A DNA stretch of 64,000 nt from Kribbella pittospori. GTDB lineage: Bacteria; Actinomycetota; Actinomycetes; Propionibacteriales; Kribbellaceae. The notes beneath the pieces were generated by a model. The model was not told the DNA's origin. It did not search any database and worked only from the letters and a program-made list of their open reading frames with translations. Position numbers and translations under genes: made by a program. Below are positions 50,108-59,003 of this stretch, in pieces; within the stretch, counting starts at the first letter, position 1; the number at the start of each line of letters is the position of its first letter. The DNA lies in contig NZ_SJKB01000013.1 in the NCBI RefSeq assembly GCF_004331465.1, positions 62,001 to 126,000 on the forward strand. Reading direction: 5' to 3'.

Positions 50108-51169
50108 ATGAGAACCTCACGAAAAGCACTCTCCTTGGTGGCAGTCCTGGCCTTGGCCGGCTGTGGGAACGGGCAGGACCCGGCCGCGGTCGGCGATCAG
50201 AAGAGCGACAAGAGCCCGCTCGCGGAGTACATGGGTGAGGGGTTCGTCAGCTCGGGCAGCGGCGGGATGCGGATCTCGGTCCGTGCCGCCGGACCGCAGG
50301 GGTCGTCGGAGGAGGAGCTGGCCAAGCAGCGCAAGGTCGAGGACGCAACCGTCGCCTGTATGAAGGCCGCCGGGTTCGACTATGTCGCCGTACCGCCGGA
50401 GTCGCAGCCGAAGAGCAAGTTCAACGACGCGTTCAACCTGCCGGAGGACAAGTTCGCCCAGCAGTACGGCTACGGGATCAGCACCATCGACTGGTCCAAG
50501 GCCGGCGACGACGACAGCAACCCGAACACCAAGATCCGCAACGCGCTCTCTGCCAATGCCAAGAAGGCGTACGACACGGCGCTGAACGGGCCGAACGCGA
50601 CCGCGAACGGCGCCGTCGTGGTCGCCCCGAAGGAAGGCAGCGGCCCGGCGAGCAGCGGCAAGCAGGACCTGGGCTGTCGCGGCAAGGCGGTCGAGGAGGT
50701 CTACGGCAAGGGCGAGGACCGCGGAGCCGAATTCCAGAAGTACGAGTCCCTGTTCAAGGATCTCGAGGCGCTCCGGAAGCGGATCGAGGGCGACCAGCGG
50801 GTGGTCGACGCGACCACCGCCTGGGCGGACTGCCTGGCTGACGCGGGCCACTCCGGCTTCAAGAAGCTCGACGACCCACGCGAGTCGATCACCAACAAGC
50901 TGAACGAACTGACCGGCACCAAGCCGCCGACCGGCAATGCGCCCGGCAAGACGGTGATCCAGGGTCCGCCGTCGTTCGACAAGGTGGACTCGGCCAGGCT
51001 GTCCGAGCTGCGCAAGTCCGAGATCGACCTCGCGGTGGCCGACCAGAAGTGCCGCGCGTCGACGTACGACGAGTCGTACAAGACGGTGCAGTACGCGATG
51101 GAGAAGGAGTTCGTCGACCAGCACAAGGCCGAGCTGGAGGCGTACCGCGACGGAATGGCGAACCGGTGA
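50108..51169 (+). CDS. Lipoprotein with repeated cysteine motif
   Basis: The 353-residue protein has a lipoprotein signal (lipobox LAGC, Cys19) and a charged mature region. It contains VACMKAAGFDYVAV (Cys84) and later ADCLADAGHSGFKKL, two instances of a C-L/M-x-x-A-x-G pattern that also appears in the sensor kinase. First gene of the adaptor/ABC operon; its stop overlaps the adaptor start (GTGA). Probably an extracytoplasmic binding or sensing protein. Confidence 0.8.
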   Translation: MRTSRKALSLVAVLALAGCGNGQDPAAVGDQKSDKSPLAEYMGEGFVSSGSGGMRISVRAAGPQGSSEEELAKQRKVEDATVACMKAAGFDYVAVPPESQPKSKFNDAFNLPEDKFAQQYGYGISTIDWSKAGDDDSNPNTKIRNALSANAKKAYDTALNGPNATANGAVVVAPKEGSGPASSGKQDLGCRGKAVEEVYGKGEDRGAEFQKYESLFKDLEALRKRIEGDQRVVDATTAWADCLADAGHSGFKKLDDPRESITNKLNELTGTKPPTGNAPGKTVIQGPPSFDKVDSARLSELRKSEIDLAVADQKCRASTYDESYKTVQYAMEKEFVDQHKAELEAYRDGMANR

Positions 51170-52461
51170 CCGCATCGCCCAAGTCGCGGCGCCGGGTCCT
51201 GGTCGGGGTGTCCACGGTGGCGGCCGTCTCGCTCGGGGTCGGCGTCGTGGCCGGCACCCGGATCACCTCACCGGAGGACGCGGCGGCGAAGACCGCGGCA
51301 CCGAAGGCGTCCCAGATCACCGTGCCGGTGGAGAAGAAGGCGCTGTCCAGCAAGGTGGTCGGCCGGGGTGACGCGTCGTTCGACGGCGCGGTGAACATCC
51401 GGGTCGAGACGAGCGGACTGACCACCCCGGCGATCGTGACCGGCAAGGTGCCGAAGGTCGGCTCGACCATCACCGAGGGGAAGGCGCTGCTCGAGATCAC
51501 CGGCCGCCCGGTGATCGGCCTGGCCGGCGTACTGCCGATGTACCGCACGCTCACGCCGGGCAGCAAGGGACCGGACGTGCTCCAGCTCGAGCAGACCCTC
51601 GACCGGCTCGGCCTCGACCCGGGCACGGTCGACGACGAGTACGACGGCAGCACCTCACGGGCCGTGGAGCGCCTGTACGAGAAGGCCGGGTACGACGCTC
51701 CCGAGCCGGACAAGCAGCTCACCGAGGCAGTCGATGCGGCGGACAAGGGCGTCGACGCGGCGAAGAACGCGCTCCGCCAGGCCCAGGCGGCGTTGAAGCA
51801 GGCCAAGGCCGCGAAGGCCAAGGACCTGAGCGTCCAGCAGGGCGCGGTCGACGACGCGGAGGAGAACCTGGACGACGCCGAGGACGAACTGGCCGACGCG
51901 CAGTCGAAGGCGGGTACGCCGCTTCCGGTGTCCGAGGTGGTCTACGTGAAGACCCTGCCGCGCCGGGTCGACGACGTGAAGGTCGAGCGCGGCGGCACCG
52001 TGAACGGCGTGGTCATGTCGGCCAGCGGTGCCTCCCTGGTCGTCACGCTCAAGGTCGACGCACAGACCGCGGAGCGGCTGAAGGCGGGCATGACCGCGAG
52101 CCTCACGCTCGGAGACGGTACGTCGGTCGCCGCGAAGGTCCGCCGGGTCACCCGCAACGGCGAGCAGTACGACGTCGTGGTCGGGCCCAACACGCTGACG
52201 GCGAAGCAGCTGGAGCAGCTGCGGGACGCGAACGTCCGGGTGACGATCCCGGTCAAGAGCACGAACGGCAAGGTACTCACGGTCCCGGTCGCGGCCCTGT
52301 CCGCCGGCTCGGACGGCGGATCGCGGGTCGAGGTGCTGCGCGACGGAAAGGTCGAACTGGTGCCGGTGACGGTCGGATTGTCGGCCGACGGGTTCGCGCA
52401 GGTCAGCCCGACTGGCGACGCTTCGCTGGCCGACGGCGATCAGGTGGTGGTCGGACGATGA
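51166..52461 (+). CDS. Membrane-fusion/adaptor-like protein with peptidoglycan-binding domain
   Basis: The 431-residue protein has an N-terminal membrane helix, a lipoyl/barrel-like region around TGKVPKVGSTITEGKALLEITGRPV and a PG_binding_1 domain (LTPGSKGPDVLQLEQTLDRLGL). A long charged alpha-helical hairpin (about 180-250) and a beta-barrel with VVTLKVDAQTAERLKAGMTASL follow. It resembles MacA-type adaptors. GTG start on the GTGA overlap; the ATP-binding gene follows with ATGA overlap. Confidence 0.85.
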   Translation: MTASPKSRRRVLVGVSTVAAVSLGVGVVAGTRITSPEDAAAKTAAPKASQITVPVEKKALSSKVVGRGDASFDGAVNIRVETSGLTTPAIVTGKVPKVGSTITEGKALLEITGRPVIGLAGVLPMYRTLTPGSKGPDVLQLEQTLDRLGLDPGTVDDEYDGSTSRAVERLYEKAGYDAPEPDKQLTEAVDAADKGVDAAKNALRQAQAALKQAKAAKAKDLSVQQGAVDDAEENLDDAEDELADAQSKAGTPLPVSEVVYVKTLPRRVDDVKVERGGTVNGVVMSASGASLVVTLKVDAQTAERLKAGMTASLTLGDGTSVAAKVRRVTRNGEQYDVVVGPNTLTAKQLEQLRDANVRVTIPVKSTNGKVLTVPVAALSAGSDGGSRVEVLRDGKVELVPVTVGLSADGFAQVSPTGDASLADGDQVVVGR

Positions 52462-53144
52462 CGGCCGTGGCTTTGCCGGCGCCAGTGGTCGAGATGATCG
52501 GCGTACGCCGGTTCTTCCCCGGACCACCCGAAGTACAGGCGATCCGGGACGTCGACCTGATCATCGGCCAGGGCGAGTATCTGTCGATCGTGGGTCCGTC
52601 CGGATCGGGGAAGTCGACGCTGCTGCATCTGCTCGGGCTGCTCGACAACCCGACCGGCGGGGTCTACCGGCTGGACGGGGTCGACACGATGAGCCTGCGG
52701 GAGCGGCGTCGCGCCGTACTGCGGGGTGAGCGGATCGGATTCGTGTTCCAGTCGTTCCACCTGCTCGACCACCGGACCGTGCTGGAGAACGTCGCGCTCT
52801 CGATGGTGTACGTCGGGGTGCCGCGGCGAGTGCGGTTGGCCCGGGCGCGCGTCGCGCTGGAGCGGGTCGGGCTCGCGCATCGGATGGAGTTCGCGCCGAC
52901 CACGCTCTCGGGCGGTGAGCGGCAGCGGGTCGCGATCGCACGAGCCCTGGTCGCGGAGCCGAGCCTGCTGCTCGCGGACGAACCGACCGGAAACCTGGAC
53001 AGCGCCAATGCGGAGGCGATCCTCGCAGTGTTCGACGAGTTGCACCACGAGGGGATGACGCTGGCCGTCATCACCCACGACGATCACGTCAGCCGCCGGG
53101 CCCAGCGCCAGGTCCGCATCGTCGACGGAACCCTCCAGTGGTAA
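52458..53144 (+). CDS. ABC transporter ATP-binding protein (MacB/LolD type)
   Basis: The 228-residue ATPase has Walker A GPSGSGKST, Q-loop FQSFHLLDHRTVLENV, signature LSGGERQRVAIARAL, Walker B LLLADEPT and the H-loop in VITHDDH. It powers the permease encoded next, likely exporting a peptide, lipid or antibiotic. It overlaps both neighbours by a few bases. Confidence 0.95.
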   Translation: MTAVALPAPVVEMIGVRRFFPGPPEVQAIRDVDLIIGQGEYLSIVGPSGSGKSTLLHLLGLLDNPTGGVYRLDGVDTMSLRERRRAVLRGERIGFVFQSFHLLDHRTVLENVALSMVYVGVPRRVRLARARVALERVGLAHRMEFAPTTLSGGERQRVAIARALVAEPSLLLADEPTGNLDSANAEAILAVFDELHHEGMTLAVITHDDHVSRRAQRQVRIVDGTLQW

Positions 53145-54412
53145 CCCCAGCAGGCCCCCCGGATCCCGCCGGCGGGCCGTCCACCACCCGGCGTACCCGC
53201 CGGCGCCTTCGCAGCAGACCAGCAGTACGAGATCTGTTGGACGAGGCGCTGGCGGGCGTCGCGGCCCGGCCCACGCGGTTGATCCTCACGACCTTAGGAA
53301 CAGTCCTGGGGATCGCCGCCCTGGTGGGAACTGTGGGGCTCGGGCAGACGGCGGCTGGGCAGATCACTCAGCGGTTCGACCTGGCCGCGGCGACGCGGGT
53401 CGTCGTACAACCGGACGACAAGGGCGGGCAGGAAGGCGAGGCTGCGTCGCAGTTGCCGTGGGATGCGCCGGAGCGGATCCAGCGGCTGAACGGCGTGGAC
53501 GCGGCCGGCACTGTCAGCAACCTCGACATCGGCGACGACCTGGTCCGCAACGTCGCCGGTCTGAACGGTGGCGAGGGCAAGGCGCTCCAGGTGATGGCAG
53601 CGTCCGCCGGTCTGTTCGACGCGGTTCGCGGCGTACTGGCCACCGGACGGTTCTTCGACGCCGGCCACGATCAGCGCGGCGACAAGGTCGTTGTGCTCGG
53701 CAAGCACGCGGCCGAGCGGCTCGGCATCAACCGGGTCGACGCGCAACCGGCCGTGTTCATCGGCGACGAGCCCTACACGGTGATCGGCATCCTCGAATCC
53801 GTCACCGGCCGGGCCGAGCTGAACGACGCGGTGATCATGCCGAACGGTACGGCGAAGACGGCGTACGACCTGGAATCGCCGGACGCGGTCGAGATCCGGA
53901 CCCAGGTGGGCGCGGCGCAATTGATCGCCGGTCAGGCTCCGATCGCGATCCAGCCGAACGACCCGAGCACGCTGAAGGTCGACGCGCCGCCGAAGCAGGG
54001 CGCGGTCCGCAAGGGCGTCGAGTCCGACCTGAACGCGCTGTTCCTGCTGCTCGGTGCGGTCGCGCTCCTCGTCGGCGGCCTCGGCATCGCGAACGTCACG
54101 CTGCTGTCGGTGCTCGAACGCATCTCCGAGATCGGCCTGCGCCGCGCCCTCGGAGCCGCCCGGCGGCACGTCGCGATCCAGTTCCTGGTCGAGAGCGTGA
54201 TCGTCGGTTTCCTCGGCGGACTACTCGGTACGGCGGTCGGCGTACTGCTCACCGTCGGAGTGTCGTGGGTGCGGGACTGGACCCCGATCCTCGACAACCG
54301 GCTCGCGTTCGGTTCACCCCTGCTGGGTGCGTTCATCGGCCTGGTCGCCGGCACGTACCCCGCCTGGAAGGCCTCCGCCATCCAGCCCATCACCGCGCTG
54401 CGTGGCACCTGA
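53138..54412 (+). CDS. ABC transporter permease (MacB type)
   Basis: The 424-residue permease has a first helix at about 46-66, a large MacB periplasmic core (FDLAAATRVVVQP, GRFFDAGHDQRGDKVVVLG) and three C-terminal helices with the FtsX motif ISEIGLRRALGAARRHVAIQFLVESVIVG. GTG start. Its last 99 bases overlap the convergent MFS gene. Confidence 0.93.
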   Translation: MVTPAGPPDPAGGPSTTRRTRRRLRSRPAVRDLLDEALAGVAARPTRLILTTLGTVLGIAALVGTVGLGQTAAGQITQRFDLAAATRVVVQPDDKGGQEGEAASQLPWDAPERIQRLNGVDAAGTVSNLDIGDDLVRNVAGLNGGEGKALQVMAASAGLFDAVRGVLATGRFFDAGHDQRGDKVVVLGKHAAERLGINRVDAQPAVFIGDEPYTVIGILESVTGRAELNDAVIMPNGTAKTAYDLESPDAVEIRTQVGAAQLIAGQAPIAIQPNDPSTLKVDAPPKQGAVRKGVESDLNALFLLLGAVALLVGGLGIANVTLLSVLERISEIGLRRALGAARRHVAIQFLVESVIVGFLGGLLGTAVGVLLTVGVSWVRDWTPILDNRLAFGSPLLGAFIGLVAGTYPAWKASAIQPITALRGT

Positions 54413-55672
54413 CCCGTCCCGGCTGAGCCGTGCGTAGACGAAGGCCGTGGCGGCAAAGCCGAGGGCGACGAAGGCGAGTACGGCGTACGACTTCCCGCTG
54501 TCGGGCAGGATCACCGCACCGAGCGCTGCCGCGGAGACCTGCCCGACGTTGAAGATCATGTCGTAGAGCGAGAACACCCGGCCGCGGTAGACATCGTCGA
54601 CACCCGTCTGGACGAGGGTGTCGACGCTGATCTTCACGCCCTGCGCGCAGAAGCCGGTGAGGAACCCGGCGACGATGATCGCGGGCTGCGTGTAGAGGCC
54701 GCCGGGCATCGCGGTCACGACGGCAGCGGCGACGAACAGCAAGGTGATCCACTGCCGCAGCGTCATCACGCGGGTTGCCCACGGCGTGACGAGCGCGGCG
54801 ATGAACAGGCCGGCGCCGAGCGTGCCGGTCGCGATGGCGAGCGCACCGAACGCTTCGTCGAGCCGGTCGGGTCCGTAGAAGTAGTTCCGGTACAGCAGGA
54901 TCATCGCGACCGTGATCAGCCCGAAGAAGAAGCGCAGCGAGCCGATCGCGGCCAGTCCTAGCGCAGCCTGCTTGCGCTGCCGCAGATGCCGGCCGCCGTC
55001 GACGAGGCCTTGGGCGATGCCGCGGACGGCCTCGACCACGCCCGGCTCGTCACCTGTCAGATCCGGGCCGAGTTGATCGCGCCGCAGCCTGAGCGCCAGG
55101 AACGCGGCGGTCAGGTAGACGATCACGGTGAGTCCGAGCACGGCGAGATCCGAGTCGACGATCAGTTTCACCCCGGCGCCGACTCCGCCGCCGATCAGGA
55201 AGGACGCCGTACCGGAGGTCGGGGTGACGGCGTTCGCCATCACCAGCTCGTCCCGCTCGACCACGTGGGGGAGGCCGGCGGACAGCCCGGACAGCAGGAA
55301 CCTGTTCACACCGAGGGTCAGCAGCACCGCAAGGTAGAACGGCACGCCCGCGTTGCCCACTGCAACGATGGCGCCGATGCCGACGACCAGGACCGCCCGG
55401 GTCAGGTTGGCGCCGAACAGGATCTGCCGCCGCGACCACCGATCCAGCAGTACGCCGGTGAACGGCCCGAGGATCGAGTACGGCAGCAACGCCACCGCGA
55501 ACAGCCCTGCGATCGCGCCCGCGTCCGGCGCCCGCTCCGGTGAGAACAGCACGTACGACGCCAGCGCGACCTGGAACACCCCGTCGCCGAACTGCGACGT
55601 CAACCGCACCGCGAACAGCCGCCGGAAGTCGCGGCGCCGCAGCAGCGTCGCAAGATCCCGGATGAACCGCAC
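54314..55672 (-). CDS. MFS family transporter
   Basis: The 452-residue transporter has 12 predicted helices in the MFS plan, with DRWSRRQILFGANLTRAVLVVG as the first-loop motif. The C-terminal tail of about 30 Gly-rich residues is encoded opposite the permease gene, suggesting the stop codon has drifted. GTG 55672 is chosen; an upstream extension is short. Substrate unknown. Confidence 0.88.
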   Translation of the reverse strand: MRFIRDLATLLRRRDFRRLFAVRLTSQFGDGVFQVALASYVLFSPERAPDAGAIAGLFAVALLPYSILGPFTGVLLDRWSRRQILFGANLTRAVLVVGIGAIVAVGNAGVPFYLAVLLTLGVNRFLLSGLSAGLPHVVERDELVMANAVTPTSGTASFLIGGGVGAGVKLIVDSDLAVLGLTVIVYLTAAFLALRLRRDQLGPDLTGDEPGVVEAVRGIAQGLVDGGRHLRQRKQAALGLAAIGSLRFFFGLITVAMILLYRNYFYGPDRLDEAFGALAIATGTLGAGLFIAALVTPWATRVMTLRQWITLLFVAAAVVTAMPGGLYTQPAIIVAGFLTGFCAQGVKISVDTLVQTGVDDVYRGRVFSLYDMIFNVGQVSAAALGAVILPDSGKSYAVLAFVALGFAATAFVYARLSRDGSGATQRGDGLDGGGLPGGVRAGDQADERTQQG

Positions 55673-55720
55673 GCCTGAACTGTAACCGCCGGGCCAGCCG
55701 AGCACGGCCGGCTCAGGCCT

Positions 55721-55781
55721 GCTCAGTCGTCAGCTGGTCGGCCCAGTCCTCGGTCGGGTGGCTCAGTCGTCGGCTGGTCGG
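55721..55781. repeat. Direct repeat at the 3' end of the DUF4188 gene
   Basis: A 21-bp block at 55721-55741 recurs at 55761-55781 with one mismatch, 40 bases apart. The second copy includes the stop codon of the DUF4188 gene, so the end of the gene has been duplicated just beyond it. Confidence 0.7.
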
Positions 55782-56245
55782 TGCAGGCGCTCGGCGGCTG
55801 TCTCGCCGCGCTGGCCGACCGGGACCACGCCGGCGACCTTGCCGAGGCCGATCGGCGGCATGTTGCCGTAGATGGTCTCGATGTTGCCGGCCGGGACGAT
55901 GTACGTCTCGTGCCAGATGCCGGCGCCGCCGCCCTTGAACGAGTTGCGGAAGTAGTCCAGCCAGGCCGGGCGGTGCGTCCGGTTGCTGTCGTTGGCGAAC
56001 GCCTGCAACTTCTCGACCGACTCCCAGTACTGGATCATCGTCACGCCGCGCCACGTCGGCAGTGCCCGGAACCCGAGCAACCCACTGTCCGGATCCTTCG
56101 ACAGCTCCCGCAGCATCGGGCTCATCGCCCTCCCGACCGGCAACCACGCCTTGAGCGCGCGCAGCGAGTTGATCCGGAACCCGATCAGAAACACCACGAT
56201 CTCGCCCTCGTACGCGGCCGTCTGCCGCCCCTCGATCACACTCAT
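55763..56245 (-). CDS. DUF4188 domain protein (monooxygenase-like fold)
   Basis: The 160-residue protein has FLIGFRINSLRALKAWLPVGRAM, the WRGVTMIQYWESVEKLQAFA block and HRPAWLDYFRNSFKGGGAGIWHETY of the DUF4188 family, related to ABM-type monooxygenase folds. Function unknown. ATG follows GGGGAGGGG. It lies 16 bases downstream of the alpha/beta hydrolase gene, probably in one transcript. Confidence 0.87.
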   Translation of the reverse strand: MSVIEGRQTAAYEGEIVVFLIGFRINSLRALKAWLPVGRAMSPMLRELSKDPDSGLLGFRALPTWRGVTMIQYWESVEKLQAFANDSNRTHRPAWLDYFRNSFKGGGAGIWHETYIVPAGNIETIYGNMPPIGLGKVAGVVPVGQRGETAAERLHRPADD

Positions 56246-56261
56246 CCCTGGCCCCTCCCCT

Positions 56262-56885
56262 TCAGCTCAGCAGATAGTCCACCAGCGCCACCGGATGCCC
56301 GAGCATCGGAAAATGAGCACCGGCCGTCTCATCCGGCGTGAACCCCAGCCGCTCCCGCGTCACCCGCCGCAAGAAGTCTGCCGGAAACAACAGGTCGTCC
56401 CGCCCGATCACCGCCCGCGTCCGCACCTCCGGCCACCGCTCGATCGCACACGGATCATTCATCGGCCCGTCACTCTGCTCCCGCAACTCCCGCCGCGCCT
56501 CGGCGGCGAACTCCGCGGGCAGATCGTGGAAGAACGTGTCGACGTCGTTCCCGACCCAGTCGTAGCCCGTCGTCCCCCACCACTCGCTGATCCGCTCACC
56601 GGGCGCGGGGACCATCCCCGCGACCAGCACGAACTCCCGCACCGGCAGCCGCTCACATGCCATCGCACCGGTGAATCCGCCCAGCGAGTGCGCCACCAGG
56701 ACGACCTCTTCACCGGCCGGTACGGCGTTCACCACGGTGTCGACGTACTGCGCCAGGCCGGCCGCCGGATCGTCGCACGGCAGAGCGACCGGAGTCACCG
56801 TATGACCGCGACGCCGCAGTTCGTCGGTGACCGGGTGCCAGTGCCACGGCGTACACCCGGCGCCCGGAATCAGGACGTAGTGCAT
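56262..56885 (-). CDS. Alpha/beta hydrolase
   Basis: The 207-residue hydrolase has the oxyanion region PGAGCTPWHWHPV, the nucleophile elbow AHSLGG and a late histidine (GAHFPMLGHPVALVDYLL). It is similar in length to small esterase/salicylate-esterase-like members. ATG 56885 is chosen with AAGG upstream; GTG 56894 is possible. Substrate unknown. Confidence 0.85.
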   Translation of the reverse strand: MHYVLIPGAGCTPWHWHPVTDELRRRGHTVTPVALPCDDPAAGLAQYVDTVVNAVPAGEEVVLVAHSLGGFTGAMACERLPVREFVLVAGMVPAPGERISEWWGTTGYDWVGNDVDTFFHDLPAEFAAEARRELREQSDGPMNDPCAIERWPEVRTRAVIGRDDLLFPADFLRRVTRERLGFTPDETAGAHFPMLGHPVALVDYLLS

Positions 56886-56908
56886 GGCGGTCACCTTATG
56901 GTGGGCGG

Positions 56909-57325
56909 ATGGATCGGACGTCGTTTCCGCATTTTCTGGCGATCACGTTGCGGTGGAAGGACAACGACGTCTACGGGCACGTGAACAACGTCGAGTACTA
57001 CAGCTTCTTCGACACCGTGATCAACGACTTCCTGGTCCGGGCCGGCGGGCTCGACATCCACCGTGGCGAGGTGATCGGCCTGTGTGTGGACTCGCAGTGC
57101 ACCTTCAAGGAGTCGCTGGAGTTCCCGGGCACGGTCGACGCGGGATTGCGGGCCGGGCAGCTGGGTAACTCGAGTGTGCGGTACGAGATCGGCCTGTTCC
57201 GCGACGGCTCGGACCAGCCGGCCGCCACCGGGCGGTTCGTGCACGTGTTCGTGGCGCGGGAGGACCGCCGGCCAGTGCCGATCCCGGACCGCATCCGCCA
57301 GGCCTTGGAAGGGATCACCGGATGA
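56909..57325 (+). CDS. Acyl-CoA thioesterase (4-hydroxybenzoyl-CoA thioesterase type hotdog)
   Basis: The 138-residue hotdog protein has the active-site stretch RWKDNDVYGHVNNVEYYSFFDT, typical of FcbC/YbgC-like thioesterases. Downstream, ATGA overlap joins it to the alcohol dehydrogenase gene, so the two act together, perhaps in release and reduction or oxidation of an acyl or aryl compound. Confidence 0.88.
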   Translation: MDRTSFPHFLAITLRWKDNDVYGHVNNVEYYSFFDTVINDFLVRAGGLDIHRGEVIGLCVDSQCTFKESLEFPGTVDAGLRAGQLGNSSVRYEIGLFRDGSDQPAATGRFVHVFVAREDRRPVPIPDRIRQALEGITG

Positions 57326-58425
57326 TCGTGCGCGGCGCCGTACTGCGAGAGATGGGTCTGCCCGGTCCGTACGCCGAGTCACGGCCGCTGCGGATCGAGG
57401 AGCTCGAGCTGGCGCCGCCGGGTCCTGGTGAGCTCCTGGTCCGGATCCGCGCCGCCGGGCTGTGCCACTCCGACCTGTCCGTGATCGACGGCTCGCGACC
57501 CCGCGTCATGCCGATGCTGCTCGGGCACGAGGCCACCGGTGAGGTCGTCCAGTCGGAGGCTCCTGGGTTCGCTGTCGGTGACAGCGTGGCCTTCGCCTTC
57601 GTACCCGCCTGTGGCGAGTGCGGTGCGTGTGCCGAGGGCCGGGCGGCGTTGTGCGAGCCGGGTGCCGCCGCGAACACAGCCGGCACGCTGCTGTCAGGCG
57701 TACGACGCCTGGACGGGGTCCATCACCATCTCGGGGTGTCCGGGTTCGCCGACCACGCGGTGGTGTCGGCGCGGTCCGCGGTGAAGATCGACCCGTCGTT
57801 GCGGCCGGAGATCGCGGCGTTGTTCGGCTGCGCGGTGATGACCGGCGTCGGCGCGGTCGTCAACACGGCACAGGTCCGGGCGGGGCGTAGTGCGGTGGTG
57901 TTCGGCCTTGGCGGTGTCGGGCTGTCGGCGCTCCTCGGCGCTGCGCTGGTCGGTGCGCATCCGCTGGTCGCGGTGGACGTCGTACCGTCGAAGCTTGCCT
58001 TGGCCGAGTCCCTTGGCGCGACGCATACGGTTCTTGCAGGTGAGGGCGCCGTCGAGGAAGTGCGGGAGGCAACCTCAGGAGGAGCCGACTATGCCTTCGA
58101 GACCGTCGGGAACGCGAAGGTGCTCGAGCAGGCGTACGCCGCCACCCGGCGCGGCGGCACCACGGTCACGGTGGGGTTGCCGCATCCGTCGCAGACCTTC
58201 AGCGTGCCCGCGGTCAGCCTGGTCGCCGAGGAGCGCACGGTGAAGGGTTCGTACCTCGGCTCGTCGGTTCCGAGCCGCGACATCCCGCGGTACATCTCCC
58301 TCTACCAAGCCGGCCGGCTCCCGGTCGACCGCCTGCTCAGCGCGACCGTCGGACTGGACGACCTCAACGAAGCTTTCGACAACCTGGCCGCCGGGACCTC
58401 GGTCCGTCAGGTATTGCTCTTCTGA
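57322..58425 (+). CDS. Zinc-dependent alcohol dehydrogenase
   Basis: The 367-residue MDR enzyme has catalytic zinc ligands Cys48, His69-Glu70 and a later Cys in LFGCAVMTG. Structural zinc cysteines are 97, 100, 103 and 111, and the Rossmann motif is GLGGVGLSALLGA. It resembles class III-like aryl or alkyl alcohol dehydrogenases. The ATG shares the ATGA overlap with the thioesterase gene. The 3' end overlaps the convergent YCII gene by 19 bases. Confidence 0.92.
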   Translation: MIVRGAVLREMGLPGPYAESRPLRIEELELAPPGPGELLVRIRAAGLCHSDLSVIDGSRPRVMPMLLGHEATGEVVQSEAPGFAVGDSVAFAFVPACGECGACAEGRAALCEPGAAANTAGTLLSGVRRLDGVHHHLGVSGFADHAVVSARSAVKIDPSLRPEIAALFGCAVMTGVGAVVNTAQVRAGRSAVVFGLGGVGLSALLGAALVGAHPLVAVDVVPSKLALAESLGATHTVLAGEGAVEEVREATSGGADYAFETVGNAKVLEQAYAATRRGGTTVTVGLPHPSQTFSVPAVSLVAEERTVKGSYLGSSVPSRDIPRYISLYQAGRLPVDRLLSATVGLDDLNEAFDNLAAGTSVRQVLLF

Positions 58426-58853
58426 AGGTTCTCGGCGGCCTTCAGGAAGGTCTCCGACTCGCGGGCGCGGGCCTCGGGAGTGAACTCATCCCCAAAGTCC
58501 TCGGGGGCCGCGACCTGCCGGAGCTCGAGCGTCCCGGTGTTGCCGTCGTCGGCCGCCAGGCACCGCCAGCCCCACTCGACCGCCTCCTCACGGGAGGCCA
58601 CCTCGATCAGGCAGAACCCGGCGATCAGCTCCTTGGTCTCGGCGAACGGCCCGTCGACCACCCGCCGCTTGCCGCCGCCGTCCAGCTGCATCCGGAAACC
58701 CTTCGAGCTCGGCAGCAGACCCTCGCCGGCCAGCAGGACGCCCTTCTCGGCCATCTCCGCCATCACCAGACCCATCTCGGTCAGGCTCCGCTCGCTCGCC
58801 AGTTCGCCGCCCTCGGACTTGTCCGAGGCCTGGAAAATCATCAGGTACCGCAC
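58407..58853 (-). CDS. YCII/DGPF domain protein
   Basis: The 148-residue protein has YLMIFQASDKSEGGE at the start, GVLLAGEGLLPSSKG, VDGPFAETKELIAGFCLIEVASREEAVEW, and ELRQVAAPEDFG. This matches the DGPF/YCII group often linked to ECF sigma factors, though none is adjacent here. GTG 58853 follows AGGGG. Confidence 0.88.
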   Translation of the reverse strand: MRYLMIFQASDKSEGGELASERSLTEMGLVMAEMAEKGVLLAGEGLLPSSKGFRMQLDGGGKRRVVDGPFAETKELIAGFCLIEVASREEAVEWGWRCLAADDGNTGTLELRQVAAPEDFGDEFTPEARARESETFLKAAENLQKSNT

Positions 58854-59003
58854 CGGGAACCCCTCCCAAGTCGCTGTTAAATCCTGGGAAGAATCTAGAC
58901 CCGGCGGCAACCCTTCAGGCAGGCTACGCACAGTGTGTTCACGGGCACCGCTCGTGAGGTATGTCAAGTGAGACACGCGGAGTCCCTGAGGAGGACCCCA
59001 GTT

